Shown piece after piece: positions 34,750 through 42,167 of a stretch of DNA of 64,000 bases. Below the pieces are notes generated by a model, which searched no databases, had not been told where the DNA came from, and saw nothing but the letters and a program-made list of their open reading frames with translations. The position numbers were made by a program, and so were the translations under genes. Position 1 is the stretch's first letter. Each line of letters starts with the position of its first letter. Origin of the DNA: an uncultured Stomatobaculum sp. (GTDB lineage Bacteria > Bacillota > Clostridia > Lachnospirales > Lachnospiraceae); the NCBI RefSeq assembly GCF_937924975.1, contig NZ_CALEYG010000034.1, forward strand, positions 1-64,000, read 5' to 3'.

Positions 34750-34831
34750 GCGTGATTGTGCTTGTGCGCATCACGCCTTGATGAGCTCCGACATCGAGGC
34801 GGCAGACAAGCTGGTGAAGGAACAGAACTAA
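34748..34831 (+). CDS. Short leader ORF, 27 residues
   Basis: ATG 34748 with GAGGAG 4 nt upstream, the first translated frame behind the promoter. The product begins MRDCACAHHALM and continues SSDIEAADKLVKEQN. It may be a real small protein, the remnant tail of a longer gene, or a translated leader. It stops 21 nt before the DUF3990 gene. Confidence 0.4.
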   Translation: MRDCACAHHALMSSDIEAADKLVKEQN

Positions 34832-34852
34832 GAGGAACAGGAGACGTTTGCA

Positions 34853-35263
34853 ATGATTTTGTACTACGGAAGCAATGTTATCGTAGAACAGCCGAAACTT
34901 ATCCGGCAAAATCGCTATCTGGACTTCGGTTTTGGATTCTATACCACTACCAACCGTGATCAGGCAGTGAACTTCGCTCAAAAGGTTACTGACCGTCGCA
35001 AAACAGGAGTTGCTACGCTGAATATTTATTTTGTAGAGGAAGCAGTGGCTTTCGATGAGTGCAGTTTGCTGCGCTTTGAGAGCCCTGATGCAGCATGGCT
35101 GGATTTTGTAGCTGAGAACCGTCAGGGAAGCTATCAGGGAAAGCAGCATGATCTGATTTATGGTGCTGTGGCAAATGATGATGTGTACCGCACCATTACT
35201 CTGTATATGACCGGAGTGTTGGATAAGGAACAAACACTGGCGGCGCTCAAGGTTCGGAAATGA
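34853..35263 (+). CDS. DUF3990 protein, shortened by an in-frame TGA
   Basis: 136 residues of DUF3990, a family related to ADP-ribosyltransferase-fold proteins and suspected of toxin-like roles (inference). Family block: LYYGSNVIVEQPKLI, then RYLDFGFGFYTTTNRDQAVNFA, and GKQHDLIYGAVANDDVYRT. After the TGA at 35261-35263 the same frame continues for 23 codons (FNQLVFATEKSLQYLHFEG...) with normal family sequence, to a TGA at 35333-35335 that overlaps the next ATG. The gene was thus 160 residues long and has acquired a nonsense codon, or is read through. GAGGAACAGGAG lies upstream. Confidence 0.8.
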   Translation: MILYYGSNVIVEQPKLIRQNRYLDFGFGFYTTTNRDQAVNFAQKVTDRRKTGVATLNIYFVEEAVAFDECSLLRFESPDAAWLDFVAENRQGSYQGKQHDLIYGAVANDDVYRTITLYMTGVLDKEQTLAALKVRK

Positions 35264-35331
35264 TTCAACCAGCTGGTGTTTGCAACTGAGAAGTCTCTGC
35301 AATACCTGCATTTTGAAGGGAGAGAGCTTGT

Positions 35332-35571
35332 ATGAACGAAGATCAGTTCAGTGCATTGCTTGCAATCATTGTGCCGCCCATTATTGAACAGATTACAAAA
35401 AACAGCAATGTGGACGATGAGAAAGTGATTTCCCGCTTTTATCAGTCCAAGCTCTATCAGGAGCTTGCGGATGAAACATCAAAATTGTGGCATTACAGCC
35501 CGATGACGCTGTACACCATGTATCAAGATGAACTTCTGACAGGCTCCTATGATTACCCGGAGGAGGCGTGA
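35332..35571 (+). CDS. Small protein of the DUF3990/DUF3791 operon
   Basis: 79 residues, ATG 35332, with GGGAGAG upstream. Helical: LLAIIVPPIIEQITKNSNVDDEKVISRFYQSKLY followed by LWHYSPMTLYTMYQDELLTG. Similar small proteins sit beside DUF3990 genes in many clostridia. It may be an antitoxin or an adaptor; no domain name is known to me. It originally overlapped the DUF3990 stop (ATGA), so the operon was translationally coupled. It ends 3 nt before the next gene. Confidence 0.7.
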   Translation: MNEDQFSALLAIIVPPIIEQITKNSNVDDEKVISRFYQSKLYQELADETSKLWHYSPMTLYTMYQDELLTGSYDYPEEA

Positions 35572-35574
35572 GAG

Positions 35575-35796
35575 ATGAGCAAAGAATCCAAGTTTTTGAT
35601 TTATTGCATGGAACGGTACCGTCATTTCAAAGGGCTTTCCGGTGCGGAGGTGGCAAAGACCTTTGAAGAGTACGGCATCTATGGGTATATCAAAAAATAT
35701 TTTGAATCACTGCATACAATGGGAGATTATTGCATCGTGCAGGATATTGACGATTATATAAGCAGTATCACAGGCGACAAACGGATTGAGGCGTAA
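35575..35796 (+). CDS. DUF3791 protein
   Basis: 73-residue helical protein with the DUF3791 pattern: FLIYCMERYRHFKGLSGAEVAKTFEEYGIYGYIKKYFESLHTMG. The family co-occurs with DUF3990, and together they are candidate toxin-antitoxin partners (inference from gene association). ATG 35575 follows AGGAGGCGTGAGAG. The operon ends here, and the right inverted repeat begins 26 nt after the stop. Confidence 0.8.
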   Translation: MSKESKFLIYCMERYRHFKGLSGAEVAKTFEEYGIYGYIKKYFESLHTMGDYCIVQDIDDYISSITGDKRIEA

Positions 35797-35821
35797 TTGA
35801 CCGTCTGATATTCAAGTTATG

Positions 35822-35890
35822 TATTTTCTCCTCTGCCGACTTTATAATCTATCAGACAGAGGTATTCAAAATCACTGTACCACTACAACC
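35822..35890 (-). repeat. Inverted repeat, right arm, flanking the DUF3990 operon
   Basis: Reverse-complement partner of 34681-34749. Shared blocks include CTCCTCTGC, TTATAATCTATCAG, CAGAG and TCACTGT. Differences are single substitutions and one or two short gaps. Confidence 0.8.
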
Positions 35891-36228
35891 ATACTGAAAC
35901 TTCAGTATAATAATCTTCTTGCAATTTTCCAGTTTGAAAATATTTTCTGGATAAAAATAAACATAGAACCGGAAATAGATTGGATTTCGGATTTTTGCTG
36001 CTATAAGTCGGAGGACTCAGAATTTATCATTTTTGATATAGAGTATTATTGTATTGTTTGCAGAAAAATGATTCTTTAGAAGTTGGTTGATTTCAATGCA
36101 TAAGGAACCCGAATTCGAATGCATTTTCCGGAAGGAGAAAGCACAGAAGTAGTAGTATCGGTCGACTTTTCAAGGAGAAAAAAAGAAGAGAGCAAAAAGA
36201 CCTTACGGAAGGCCTTTACCCTGAAAGG
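35891..36228. other. Gene-free A+T-rich stretch
   Basis: No gene supported. It contains a small palindrome (TACTGAA/TTCAGTA near 35893-35909) and scattered A+T-rich sequence. The open frame 35819-36079 has no ribosome site and lies partly in the inverted repeat, so it is not called. Confidence 0.5.
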
Positions 36229-36669
36229 ATGCTGATGATGGACATGCCTATTTTTTCTAAAGTACAAGTTGATATGGGTCGGTTCTACGGTCGAGTAAGC
36301 GCACGGATTTTATTGAATGTGCCGCAAAGAGAACTATCCTATCAGGCCTTTGGTGAAAAGCAGGAACTGAAGCACAGCATCGGACTTGTTTTAGATGAGA
36401 CAGAAATGCAGTCCTTACTCCCGTTTCTCAGAGCCGAATTGTTTGAGCCGTATCGGGATCGCGAAGATATGCATGACGAAGTTGGCTATCTGGACGAGTC
36501 ATGGAGGATGTTTACCGGTATATCAGACTCTCATATACCGATGATTCGCTTACGCATGAATGTTATTCATGACCTCGCACATCGGTGGCCCACGGAACTG
36601 CTATATGAGCAAATTGTTCGGGTCATAAGAGCGAGAAATGACAGACGATTTCGGAAAATAGTTTTGTAG
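36229..36669 (+). CDS. Hypothetical protein, about 143-146 residues
   Basis: Not recognised. Soluble, mixed alpha/beta composition, with DMGRFYGRVSARILLNVPQREL near the start and a C-terminal basic helix (QIVRVIRARNDRRFRKIVL). Four in-frame ATG codons lie at 36229, 36235, 36238 and 36244; AAAGGA at 36224-36229 points to 36238 (8-nt spacing). It stands alone on the plus strand between the DUF3990 cassette and the ABC exporter. A terminator at 36926 may end its transcript. Confidence 0.55.
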   Translation: MLMMDMPIFSKVQVDMGRFYGRVSARILLNVPQRELSYQAFGEKQELKHSIGLVLDETEMQSLLPFLRAELFEPYRDREDMHDEVGYLDESWRMFTGISDSHIPMIRLRMNVIHDLAHRWPTELLYEQIVRVIRARNDRRFRKIVL

Positions 36670-36681
36670 TCTGTCTGTCGG

Positions 36682-36737
36682 ATACATCGGTGAAAAGATA
36701 GGCGAGAGGATTATTTTAAGTCGTCCGACATAAAAAC
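36682..36737. repeat. Remnant copy of the ABC permease 3' end
   Basis: Aligns with 37030-37087 inside the minus-strand permease gene: 18 identical bases (GGTGAAAAGATAGGCGAG at 36689-36706 and 37037-37054), then a diverged part ending in CCGACAT-AAAAAC in both. The remaining gene-free bases up to 36925 show nothing else recognisable. Confidence 0.75.
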
Positions 36738-36925
36738 GGAAAATTGACAGGTGTACCCTGAGCGCTTTGCAGCGGCACAATTTTATCAGTATCGGCAGTG
36801 TCTGCATGTACAATGTGAGGCCGGAACTATGCTGATTGTTGGGAGTAACCTTGTCGTTGAAATCTCGAGATCGCAGAAGCTGGAGATTGATTTGTGAAGG
36901 GGCAATTCGGCTCCAAAAACAGAAT

Positions 36926-36972
36926 GAGCTATGCCGGGCAGTGTTAGCTGTAGCGGCATAGCTCTCTTTTTT
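36926..36972 (+). terminator. Terminator on the plus strand
   Basis: GAGCTATGCC / GGCATAGCTC, 19-nt loop, followed by a run of T. It meets the end of the minus-strand permease gene. Confidence 0.75.
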
Positions 36973-37726
36973 AGTATTCCATGCTGATACCTTTTTTTCT
37001 GCCGTGTCTCATCACAAAGTGAAATGCCGATAGCCCGGTGAAAAGATAGGCGAGCGAATTAAGTACGAGTAGCCCGACATCAAAAACAGAAACCATGTTC
37101 CCTTCGATGATGCTGCGTGAAATATAAATGCCCTGTGAAAGCGGCATAACATAATGGGCAAAGCTTTGAATGTTGCGCCCATCGACCACTCCCGAAAAGA
37201 ACAAGAGTAAATAGCCTGCAATGGCTATGAACGAAGCGGTTTTGGTAAAAATCAGTGTCAAGGCCGAAAGGAAATAGGATATTCCTATGAGCCCCAACAT
37301 GGTAATCGCGAACACGGGGAGAACCATCCATGAAAAAGACATGGGGATAGAAAATATCACATGAATCGCTGACATGACCAAAATGATTTCGACGGACTGA
37401 AACAGCAACCAGCAGACTGCTCTGCAAAATAAAATACCGGAGAGACCGGTGGGCTTTATCAGCAACTGTTCAAACGTTCCGCTCTGCTTTTCGGAGGAAA
37501 TGGCCATGGAAGATTCACCGATGATGCCGTTGGCGTAAAACCAATACACGAAGCCTATGTAATATGTAGAGTTGGGGCGTTCGGCAGAGTTTGAGAACAG
37601 TTTGAAGAAACCGATGAACATGATAAACAGCACGAATAAGTTGACGATGTGATCCGGATAATAGCATTTCGCTTCCAGATAGTACTTTCGCAACTCAGCG
37701 GTAAAGCAACGCCTTATCTTAGCCAT
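36971..37726 (-). CDS. ABC-2 type transporter permease
   Basis: 251-residue membrane subunit of an ABC exporter with six predicted spans. It begins with an amphipathic cytoplasmic helix (AKIRRCFTAELRKYYLEAKCYYPDHI). The ABC-2 segment SSEKQSGTFEQLLIKPTG lies near residue 85. The start MAKIRR at 37726 has GGAGGA 7 nt upstream; the frame runs further up to 37747. It overlaps the ATPase gene by 8 nt. The substrate is unknown; drugs, peptides or lipids are typical. Confidence 0.85.
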   Translation of the reverse strand: MAKIRRCFTAELRKYYLEAKCYYPDHIVNLFVLFIMFIGFFKLFSNSAERPNSTYYIGFVYWFYANGIIGESSMAISSEKQSGTFEQLLIKPTGLSGILFCRAVCWLLFQSVEIILVMSAIHVIFSIPMSFSWMVLPVFAITMLGLIGISYFLSALTLIFTKTASFIAIAGYLLLFFSGVVDGRNIQSFAHYVMPLSQGIYISRSIIEGNMVSVFDVGLLVLNSLAYLFTGLSAFHFVMRHGRKKGISMEY

Positions 37727-38657
37727 GATGATTCCTCCAAAAAGCAATGAGAACTTCTTCCAAGGTCGGCGTTTCAGGTGTGACAGCTAGGATTCTTATA
37801 TGGTTCTCTGCGCATAGTTGTACAAGAGAGTACGCAAAAGCCTCCTCGGACTCGGAAAGGTTCAAGTGAATTTGCCCTTTTTCTTCATGGATACGGATTG
37901 CTTCCGAGGGAATAAGAGATGCGAGCACCTCAACGGCTTCTTTCGTATAGGCCAGGGTGTATTCCGTACGTTCTTGCCCCTTGTGCGCATTTACGAGAGC
38001 ATCGATGCTACCCTGATACGTGGCAACGCCGTTTTCTAAGATGAGGAGTTTATTTGTAAGGCGCTCCAATACATCAATCTGGTGAGTCGTCAGAAATACA
38101 GTCGTGCCCTGTTCTGACATCCTTCGGATTTCGGAAATAACACTCAACTTCGTTGTTAAATCCAGGCCTAAGGTGGGCTCATCCAGAAACAGAATTTTAG
38201 GAGAATGAATGAGCGCCGTCATCAAGGCGACTTTTTGTTGCATTCCTCTAGAGCAATAGCCCACTTTTTTATTCTCGTGCCCCTGTAAATCCATAACAGA
38301 GAGCAATTCCTCTGTCCGGTTTCGAATGACAGTGTCGTCCAGCCCCATTAAGCGTCCGTAATAACGCAAATTCTCCTTGGCAGACATATACCAATACAAA
38401 TTTCGATTTCCTTCAAGGACGGCACCGATAGTCCTAAAGTAATCGTTTCCGGCGTGCTCGATGTTTTTGCCATTATAGTAGATGTTCCCAGAGCTTGGCG
38501 TTAATATCTTTAACATCAGTTTGATAAAAGTGCTTTTTCCGGCACCGTTCGGCCCCAAAATCCCGTAAATTCCGGGTTCGCTTATCTCAACACACAGATT
38601 CCTGAGTGCGGTATGATTCCCAAATGACTTTGTCAGTTGATCAACACAGTAAATCAT
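37719..38657 (-). CDS. ABC transporter ATP-binding protein
   Basis: 312-residue exporter ATPase. Walker A GPNGAGKST, the signature segment YCSRGMQQKVALMTAL (SRGMQQK in place of LSGGQ) and Walker B ILFLDEPTLGLD. The C-terminal extension of about 90 residues (HKGQERTEYTLAY onward) is typical of drug/antimicrobial exporters. ATG 38657 has GGGAGG 6 nt upstream; an upstream open frame of 33 residues is excluded. With the permease it forms a two-gene operon. Confidence 0.9.
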   Translation of the reverse strand: MIYCVDQLTKSFGNHTALRNLCVEISEPGIYGILGPNGAGKSTFIKLMLKILTPSSGNIYYNGKNIEHAGNDYFRTIGAVLEGNRNLYWYMSAKENLRYYGRLMGLDDTVIRNRTEELLSVMDLQGHENKKVGYCSRGMQQKVALMTALIHSPKILFLDEPTLGLDLTTKLSVISEIRRMSEQGTTVFLTTHQIDVLERLTNKLLILENGVATYQGSIDALVNAHKGQERTEYTLAYTKEAVEVLASLIPSEAIRIHEEKGQIHLNLSESEEAFAYSLVQLCAENHIRILAVTPETPTLEEVLIAFWRNHHG

Positions 38658-39026
38658 TCGCGTCCTCCCGGTCGTGCCAAGGGCTGTAACCGATTCGATG
38701 ATATGAGATGTATTCAAAAAGACTACCGTAAATGTAACACAAATTGGCTTTTTCATCTATGATTTACATGTGATAACTTTTCAAACTAACAATTTCGAGA
38801 CGGAATTATCATACTGCGCATTGCGACTTTCAGAAGCTAACGATAAAATTTTATGGTGAGTAGGACAAATGGAGAACCGTTTGGCGGACAATGAATGCAA
38901 GCGTCATGTTTTACCCGGCACTATGATACGGCCCCTGTGTGGAGCCGTCGGAGGCGGAGAGCCAGAGAAACAAGTTTGCAAAGATAGTCGCAGGCATAAT
39001 ATCAGAAGCACAAGGAGTGAGTGAAT
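38658..39026. other. Divergent intergenic region
   Basis: No gene in about 370 nt. A possible plus-strand promoter for the nuclease gene is TTTGCA (38975-38980), 16 nt, TAATAT (38997-39002). No clear operator is seen. Confidence 0.4.
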
Positions 39027-40289
39027 ATGGAAGCTACGGAACAAAATGAGGACAAACACATCGATCAGCTGTTGAATGATGTCCGTAGATTGATTGCTTC
39101 TGATAGGGCGAAGCGGTTTCAACAGGGGAGAGAATTCAATATTTTCCGAGTACAGCGAATTCTGAGTGATGAAGTGAAAATATGCCGTTTGATTCGCGAA
39201 TTGTTGGATCCCAAGGGAAGCCATGGGCAAGGCAGTGTTTTTCTCCGGCTGTTTTTGGAGACTTTAGGATGGGCAAAGACTCGGCAAATTACATCCGAGG
39301 ACTATGACAAGGCTACGGTTTCGGGAGAGGTACTCATCAAGAATGATCGGCGCATCGATCTTTTAATCAGGATAGGAAAATATATGCTTCCGATTGAGGC
39401 AAAAGTTTATGCGGCAGACCAGGAACGTCAATGCTTTGATTATTATAACTTCGCTGTCAGGTATGATCCGGATGTTGTCATCTATTACCTTACCCTGGAT
39501 GGACATGAGCCTTCGTACAGCAGTAAAAACGGATTGAAAGACACGCAGATTCAGTGCATTTCGTTTGCTGAAGAAATAATTGATTGGCTGACGACCTGTA
39601 TCAAGGCGGATGCGTTGGAACAGATCTATCCTGTCAGAGAGATTTTGAGGCAGTTTCGGGAGATATTGAAACAGCTGGCAGGAAAGGAGGAGGGGAAAGT
39701 GGAGATGGAAGTTATGAATCAAGTTTCATCCTCAAGAGGTAATTTCGAAGCAGCGGAAAAAATCGCGAATGTTCTTGCGGCTGTAAAGGCAGAAAAAATG
39801 ATTGAAATCTTTGATGCCATCAAGAATCATATGGATAAACTTGGCTATTCAAAGCACCTTGTTCATGAAGAATACAGGGATGAGGCAATCCGTTATTACG
39901 AAAAGAATTCATTTACCTGGCCAAGTCTGAATTATAATGTGCCTTCAGCCAGTCCCGAGATAGGGGCTAAAATCGTACTACGCTTTGAAATTGGAAGCCA
40001 GCTTTATTTTGGTATTGCCCCCTGGAATCCAATCATAAAAAAGAACTCGAATCCGGAGAGTCGCGATGGCGTTATAGAAAAGTATGTGCGTGACCATCTA
40101 ATGCCGGTTGCGTGTGATGGCAGCAAAAGTAAATACTGGTATTGGCAGAGATTTATGGCGGAGGATATTGATTTCAGGAGTTGCAATAACGCATACAAAG
40201 AGCTGTATGACAGGCAGGCTTTTCAAGAAACAATCGGGAGAGTGTTGGCTGAAATTGCGGATACGATTGTGGTATTGATGAAGGCATAA
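39027..40289 (+). CDS. PD-(D/E)XK nuclease-superfamily protein
   Basis: 420 residues. The N-terminal half contains a PD-(D/E)XK core: Asp111 in RRIDLLI and Glu124-x-Lys126 in LPIEAKVYAAD, the metal-binding catalytic set, preceded by a helical region (LIRELLDPKGSHGQG). The C-terminal half (about 240-420) is a separate domain with FTWPSLNYNVPSAS and aromatic-rich YWYWQRFM. This resembles the PDDEXK_4 group of stand-alone nucleases in accessory regions, some linked to phage defence. ATG 39027 follows AAGGAG by 9 nt; GTG 39021 is too close. No methylase or specificity partner is nearby. Confidence 0.8.
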   Translation: MEATEQNEDKHIDQLLNDVRRLIASDRAKRFQQGREFNIFRVQRILSDEVKICRLIRELLDPKGSHGQGSVFLRLFLETLGWAKTRQITSEDYDKATVSGEVLIKNDRRIDLLIRIGKYMLPIEAKVYAADQERQCFDYYNFAVRYDPDVVIYYLTLDGHEPSYSSKNGLKDTQIQCISFAEEIIDWLTTCIKADALEQIYPVREILRQFREILKQLAGKEEGKVEMEVMNQVSSSRGNFEAAEKIANVLAAVKAEKMIEIFDAIKNHMDKLGYSKHLVHEEYRDEAIRYYEKNSFTWPSLNYNVPSASPEIGAKIVLRFEIGSQLYFGIAPWNPIIKKNSNPESRDGVIEKYVRDHLMPVACDGSKSKYWYWQRFMAEDIDFRSCNNAYKELYDRQAFQETIGRVLAEIADTIVVLMKA

Positions 40290-40420
40290 ATGGTACAGGA
40301 CTACTGAAAAGAACCTGAAAAAAATGCCGGTGCTCTTTCGGCACTGGCATTTCCTATCGATTCAAGGTAAGATTGACTTATACAGTCGTAAAGCACAAAG
40401 AGAAAGGAAGGTATGGCTAT

Positions 40421-40501
40421 ATGAAGTCACACAAGTTTTTCGCATGGGCAACGGTATTCTGTTTTGTCATGACGATGATTACCGGATATAAGAGACAGTA
40501 A
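40421..40501 (+). CDS. DUF6219-like 26-residue membrane peptide
   Basis: ATG 40421 behind AAAGGAAGG. The product begins MKSHKFFAWATVFCFVMT and ends GYKRQ: a single hydrophobic helix with basic ends, matching the pattern of very small Firmicute proteins I know as DUF6219. It is below the size of most gene calls. Role unknown. A hairpin (TGCCGGTGC/GGCACTGGCA at 40318-40349) separates it from the nuclease gene. Confidence 0.55.
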   Translation: MKSHKFFAWATVFCFVMTMITGYKRQ

Positions 40502-40508
40502 GCGCGGC

Positions 40509-40784
40509 TTACATCGAAGGAGCAATCGAGTCCGCTTGCTTTAAGGCATCTTCCACGGCGATTGCCAACTGATCGGCGCAAGAGGTCCCGCGGCCGTCGC
40601 AATCATTTCCTCTGAGGAGAGACACCGCCTCGGCCGCATCCCTGCCCTCAAGCAGTCTGCTGATGGCAGAGGTATTGCCGGGACATCCGCCGTGGAAGAC
40701 GACGTTGTGCAGTCGCTTGTCTTTGAGTTCGAAGCTGATTTGTTTTGCGCAGACACCGCGTGTTTGATACGAATAGCGTTTCAT
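40509..40784 (-). CDS. TSCPD domain protein (TIGR03905 type)
   Basis: 91-residue protein of the family also found at the C-terminus of class II ribonucleotide reductases. The name motif is seen as GTSCADQLA, with VVFHGGCPGNTSAISRLLEG before it; several conserved cysteines suggest metal binding. ATG 40784 has GAGGAGG upstream; the longer frame to 40802 is not needed. Its promoter lies at 40817-40844. The biological role is undetermined. Confidence 0.88.
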   Translation of the reverse strand: MKRYSYQTRGVCAKQISFELKDKRLHNVVFHGGCPGNTSAISRLLEGRDAAEAVSLLRGNDCDGRGTSCADQLAIAVEDALKQADSIAPSM

Positions 40785-40816
40785 TTCCGAAAACCTCCTC
40801 ATGTTTTGATACCATT

Positions 40817-40844
40817 ATTGTACACGCCGGAAAAAACATATCAA
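40817..40844 (-). promoter_or_regulatory. Promoter of the TSCPD gene
   Basis: On the minus strand TTGATA, a 16-nt spacer and TACAAT, ending 33 nt before the start codon. Confidence 0.7.
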
Positions 40845-40969
40845 GTACATAGCAAATGCAAGACGAGCGTTCGATTGCTTATTTTGCTGAGTCGGGGTAC
40901 AATGCAGGTAGGCTGGGGCCCTGTAGAAATAAACGAGAAACCGAAGGCAACACGAAAGGAGGAATTTCT

Positions 40970-41239
40970 ATGTCTCTTGAAGATAAGATCGATCAGCTGA
41001 AGGGTGCTGTCAAAGAAGGCGTCGGTAAGATTTCCGGCGATGTAAAGGCAGAGAAGGAAGGCGCTGCGGAGCAGGCGACCGCGAAGGCAAAGGAAGTCGC
41101 GGAAGATGCCAAGAAGGCAGCGGAAGAAGCGGCGGAGAAGGCATCCGCCAAGGCAAAGGAAGTTGCCGGAAATGTGAAGGATGCAGTGGAAGGAACGCTT
41201 GACGGTGTCAAGAACATTCTGAACAAGGACAAAGAATAA
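40970..41239 (+). CDS. CsbD-family stress protein with Ala/Lys-rich repeats
   Basis: 89 residues. The first 30 (MSLEDKIDQLKGAVKEGVGK) match CsbD, a small general-stress protein family. The rest is a long amphipathic helix of repeated EVAEDAKKAAEEAAEKASAKAKEV-like units, similar to LEA/apolipophorin helices. AAAGGAGG precedes ATG 40970. It has its own terminator. Likely cytoplasmic and stress-induced (inference). Confidence 0.85.
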   Translation: MSLEDKIDQLKGAVKEGVGKISGDVKAEKEGAAEQATAKAKEVAEDAKKAAEEAAEKASAKAKEVAGNVKDAVEGTLDGVKNILNKDKE

Positions 41240-41249
41240 GTTTGATAGG

Positions 41250-41289
41250 AAAAAGTCCCCTTTACCGAGCGCGGTAAAAGGGGCTTTTT
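41250..41289 (+). terminator. Terminator after the CsbD gene
   Basis: AAAAAGTCCCCTTTACC pairs with GGTAAAAGGGGCTTTTT (one slip), followed by CCTTTTT. Confidence 0.85.
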
Positions 41290-41421
41290 CCTTTTTGGGC
41301 TAAGAAGTGGAAGGAGCCGCAGGAGATGGAGCGCTGACGAAAGGTATCAAGCGAAATCAAAGTATGCTATAACCGTATTAAGTCAGCGAAAACAGAAGCC
41401 GATTTCCGGGAGGGTCTTTCC

Positions 41422-41967
41422 TTGCGATACATTCTTTTACTGCGCGGTGTCAATGTAGGCGGCAAGAACAAAGTGGTGATGCGTGAATTAAGCACCTTGC
41501 TCACGGACGCCGGGTTTGAAGAGGTGGGCTCTTACATTAACAGCGGGAATCTCTTTTTCGGCAGTGAGGAAGCGAAAGAGAGTTGCATCTCGAAAATCAG
41601 AGCGCTGTTGGAAACAAACTATGATTTTTCTATCCCCTTTGCCCTGCTCACAAAAGAGGAATACTTGGAAGAGCGGGAAGCCTTGCCCGCATGGTGGCAC
41701 GGGGAGATGGCGAGAAGAGATGTTTTGTTCTACTCCTGCGGTACGGACGCGGATAAGATACGGAACTTTGTCGAAGAAGCCGCTCTGTACAACGAAGTTG
41801 TGCACCTGGGGCGGCACGCGGTATTCTGGGGCAAATACGATGAGGCGGAGTACCTGAAAACGATTTATCATAAAAAGCTGATGAAGCAAGCGTTCTACAG
41901 GGAAATCACCATACGAAACGGAAATACGTATGAGAAAATTGCGGAACTCCTCGAAAACGAAAAGTGA
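41422..41967 (+). CDS. DUF1697 domain protein
   Basis: 181 residues. Family marks: LLRGVNVGGKNKVVMRELSTLLTDAGF, then YINSGNLFF and a C-terminal REITIRNGNTYEKI. DUF1697 proteins are cytoplasmic and uncharacterised. The start is TTG 41422 with GGGAGGG 7 nt upstream. It appears to be a single-gene unit. Confidence 0.88.
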   Translation: MRYILLLRGVNVGGKNKVVMRELSTLLTDAGFEEVGSYINSGNLFFGSEEAKESCISKIRALLETNYDFSIPFALLTKEEYLEEREALPAWWHGEMARRDVLFYSCGTDADKIRNFVEEAALYNEVVHLGRHAVFWGKYDEAEYLKTIYHKKLMKQAFYREITIRNGNTYEKIAELLENEK

Positions 41968-42167
41968 GCGACCGCTCCCATGAGCCGTCGTCTGTCGTTT
42001 TATCGCAGCTTCATTCGGCGGAACAGAGAATCGGGAAGAAGGTGTGACGTCAACTCACGCTGCAAGCGAAACGCAACCCCCGTTTGACAAATTGACAAGC
42101 CGCTTTGGTAGCCTGCAAGCGCGCAAAATGGCATGCTTGAGCTATCAAAAACGGAAGGAGAACAGAC

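Noticed and set aside
34756..34959. 67-codon frame overlapping the DUF3990 start
   Set aside because: Out of phase with the better-supported 27-codon ORF and with DUF3990 itself.
35819..36079. 86-codon A+T-rich frame after the DUF3791 gene
   Set aside because: Starts inside the inverted repeat, no Shine-Dalgarno, low-complexity composition.
40970..41239. Ala/Lys repeats in the CsbD-like gene considered as a DNA repeat array
   Set aside because: Repetition follows the amphipathic helix periodicity of the protein and is imperfect at DNA level; not a CRISPR or tandem array.
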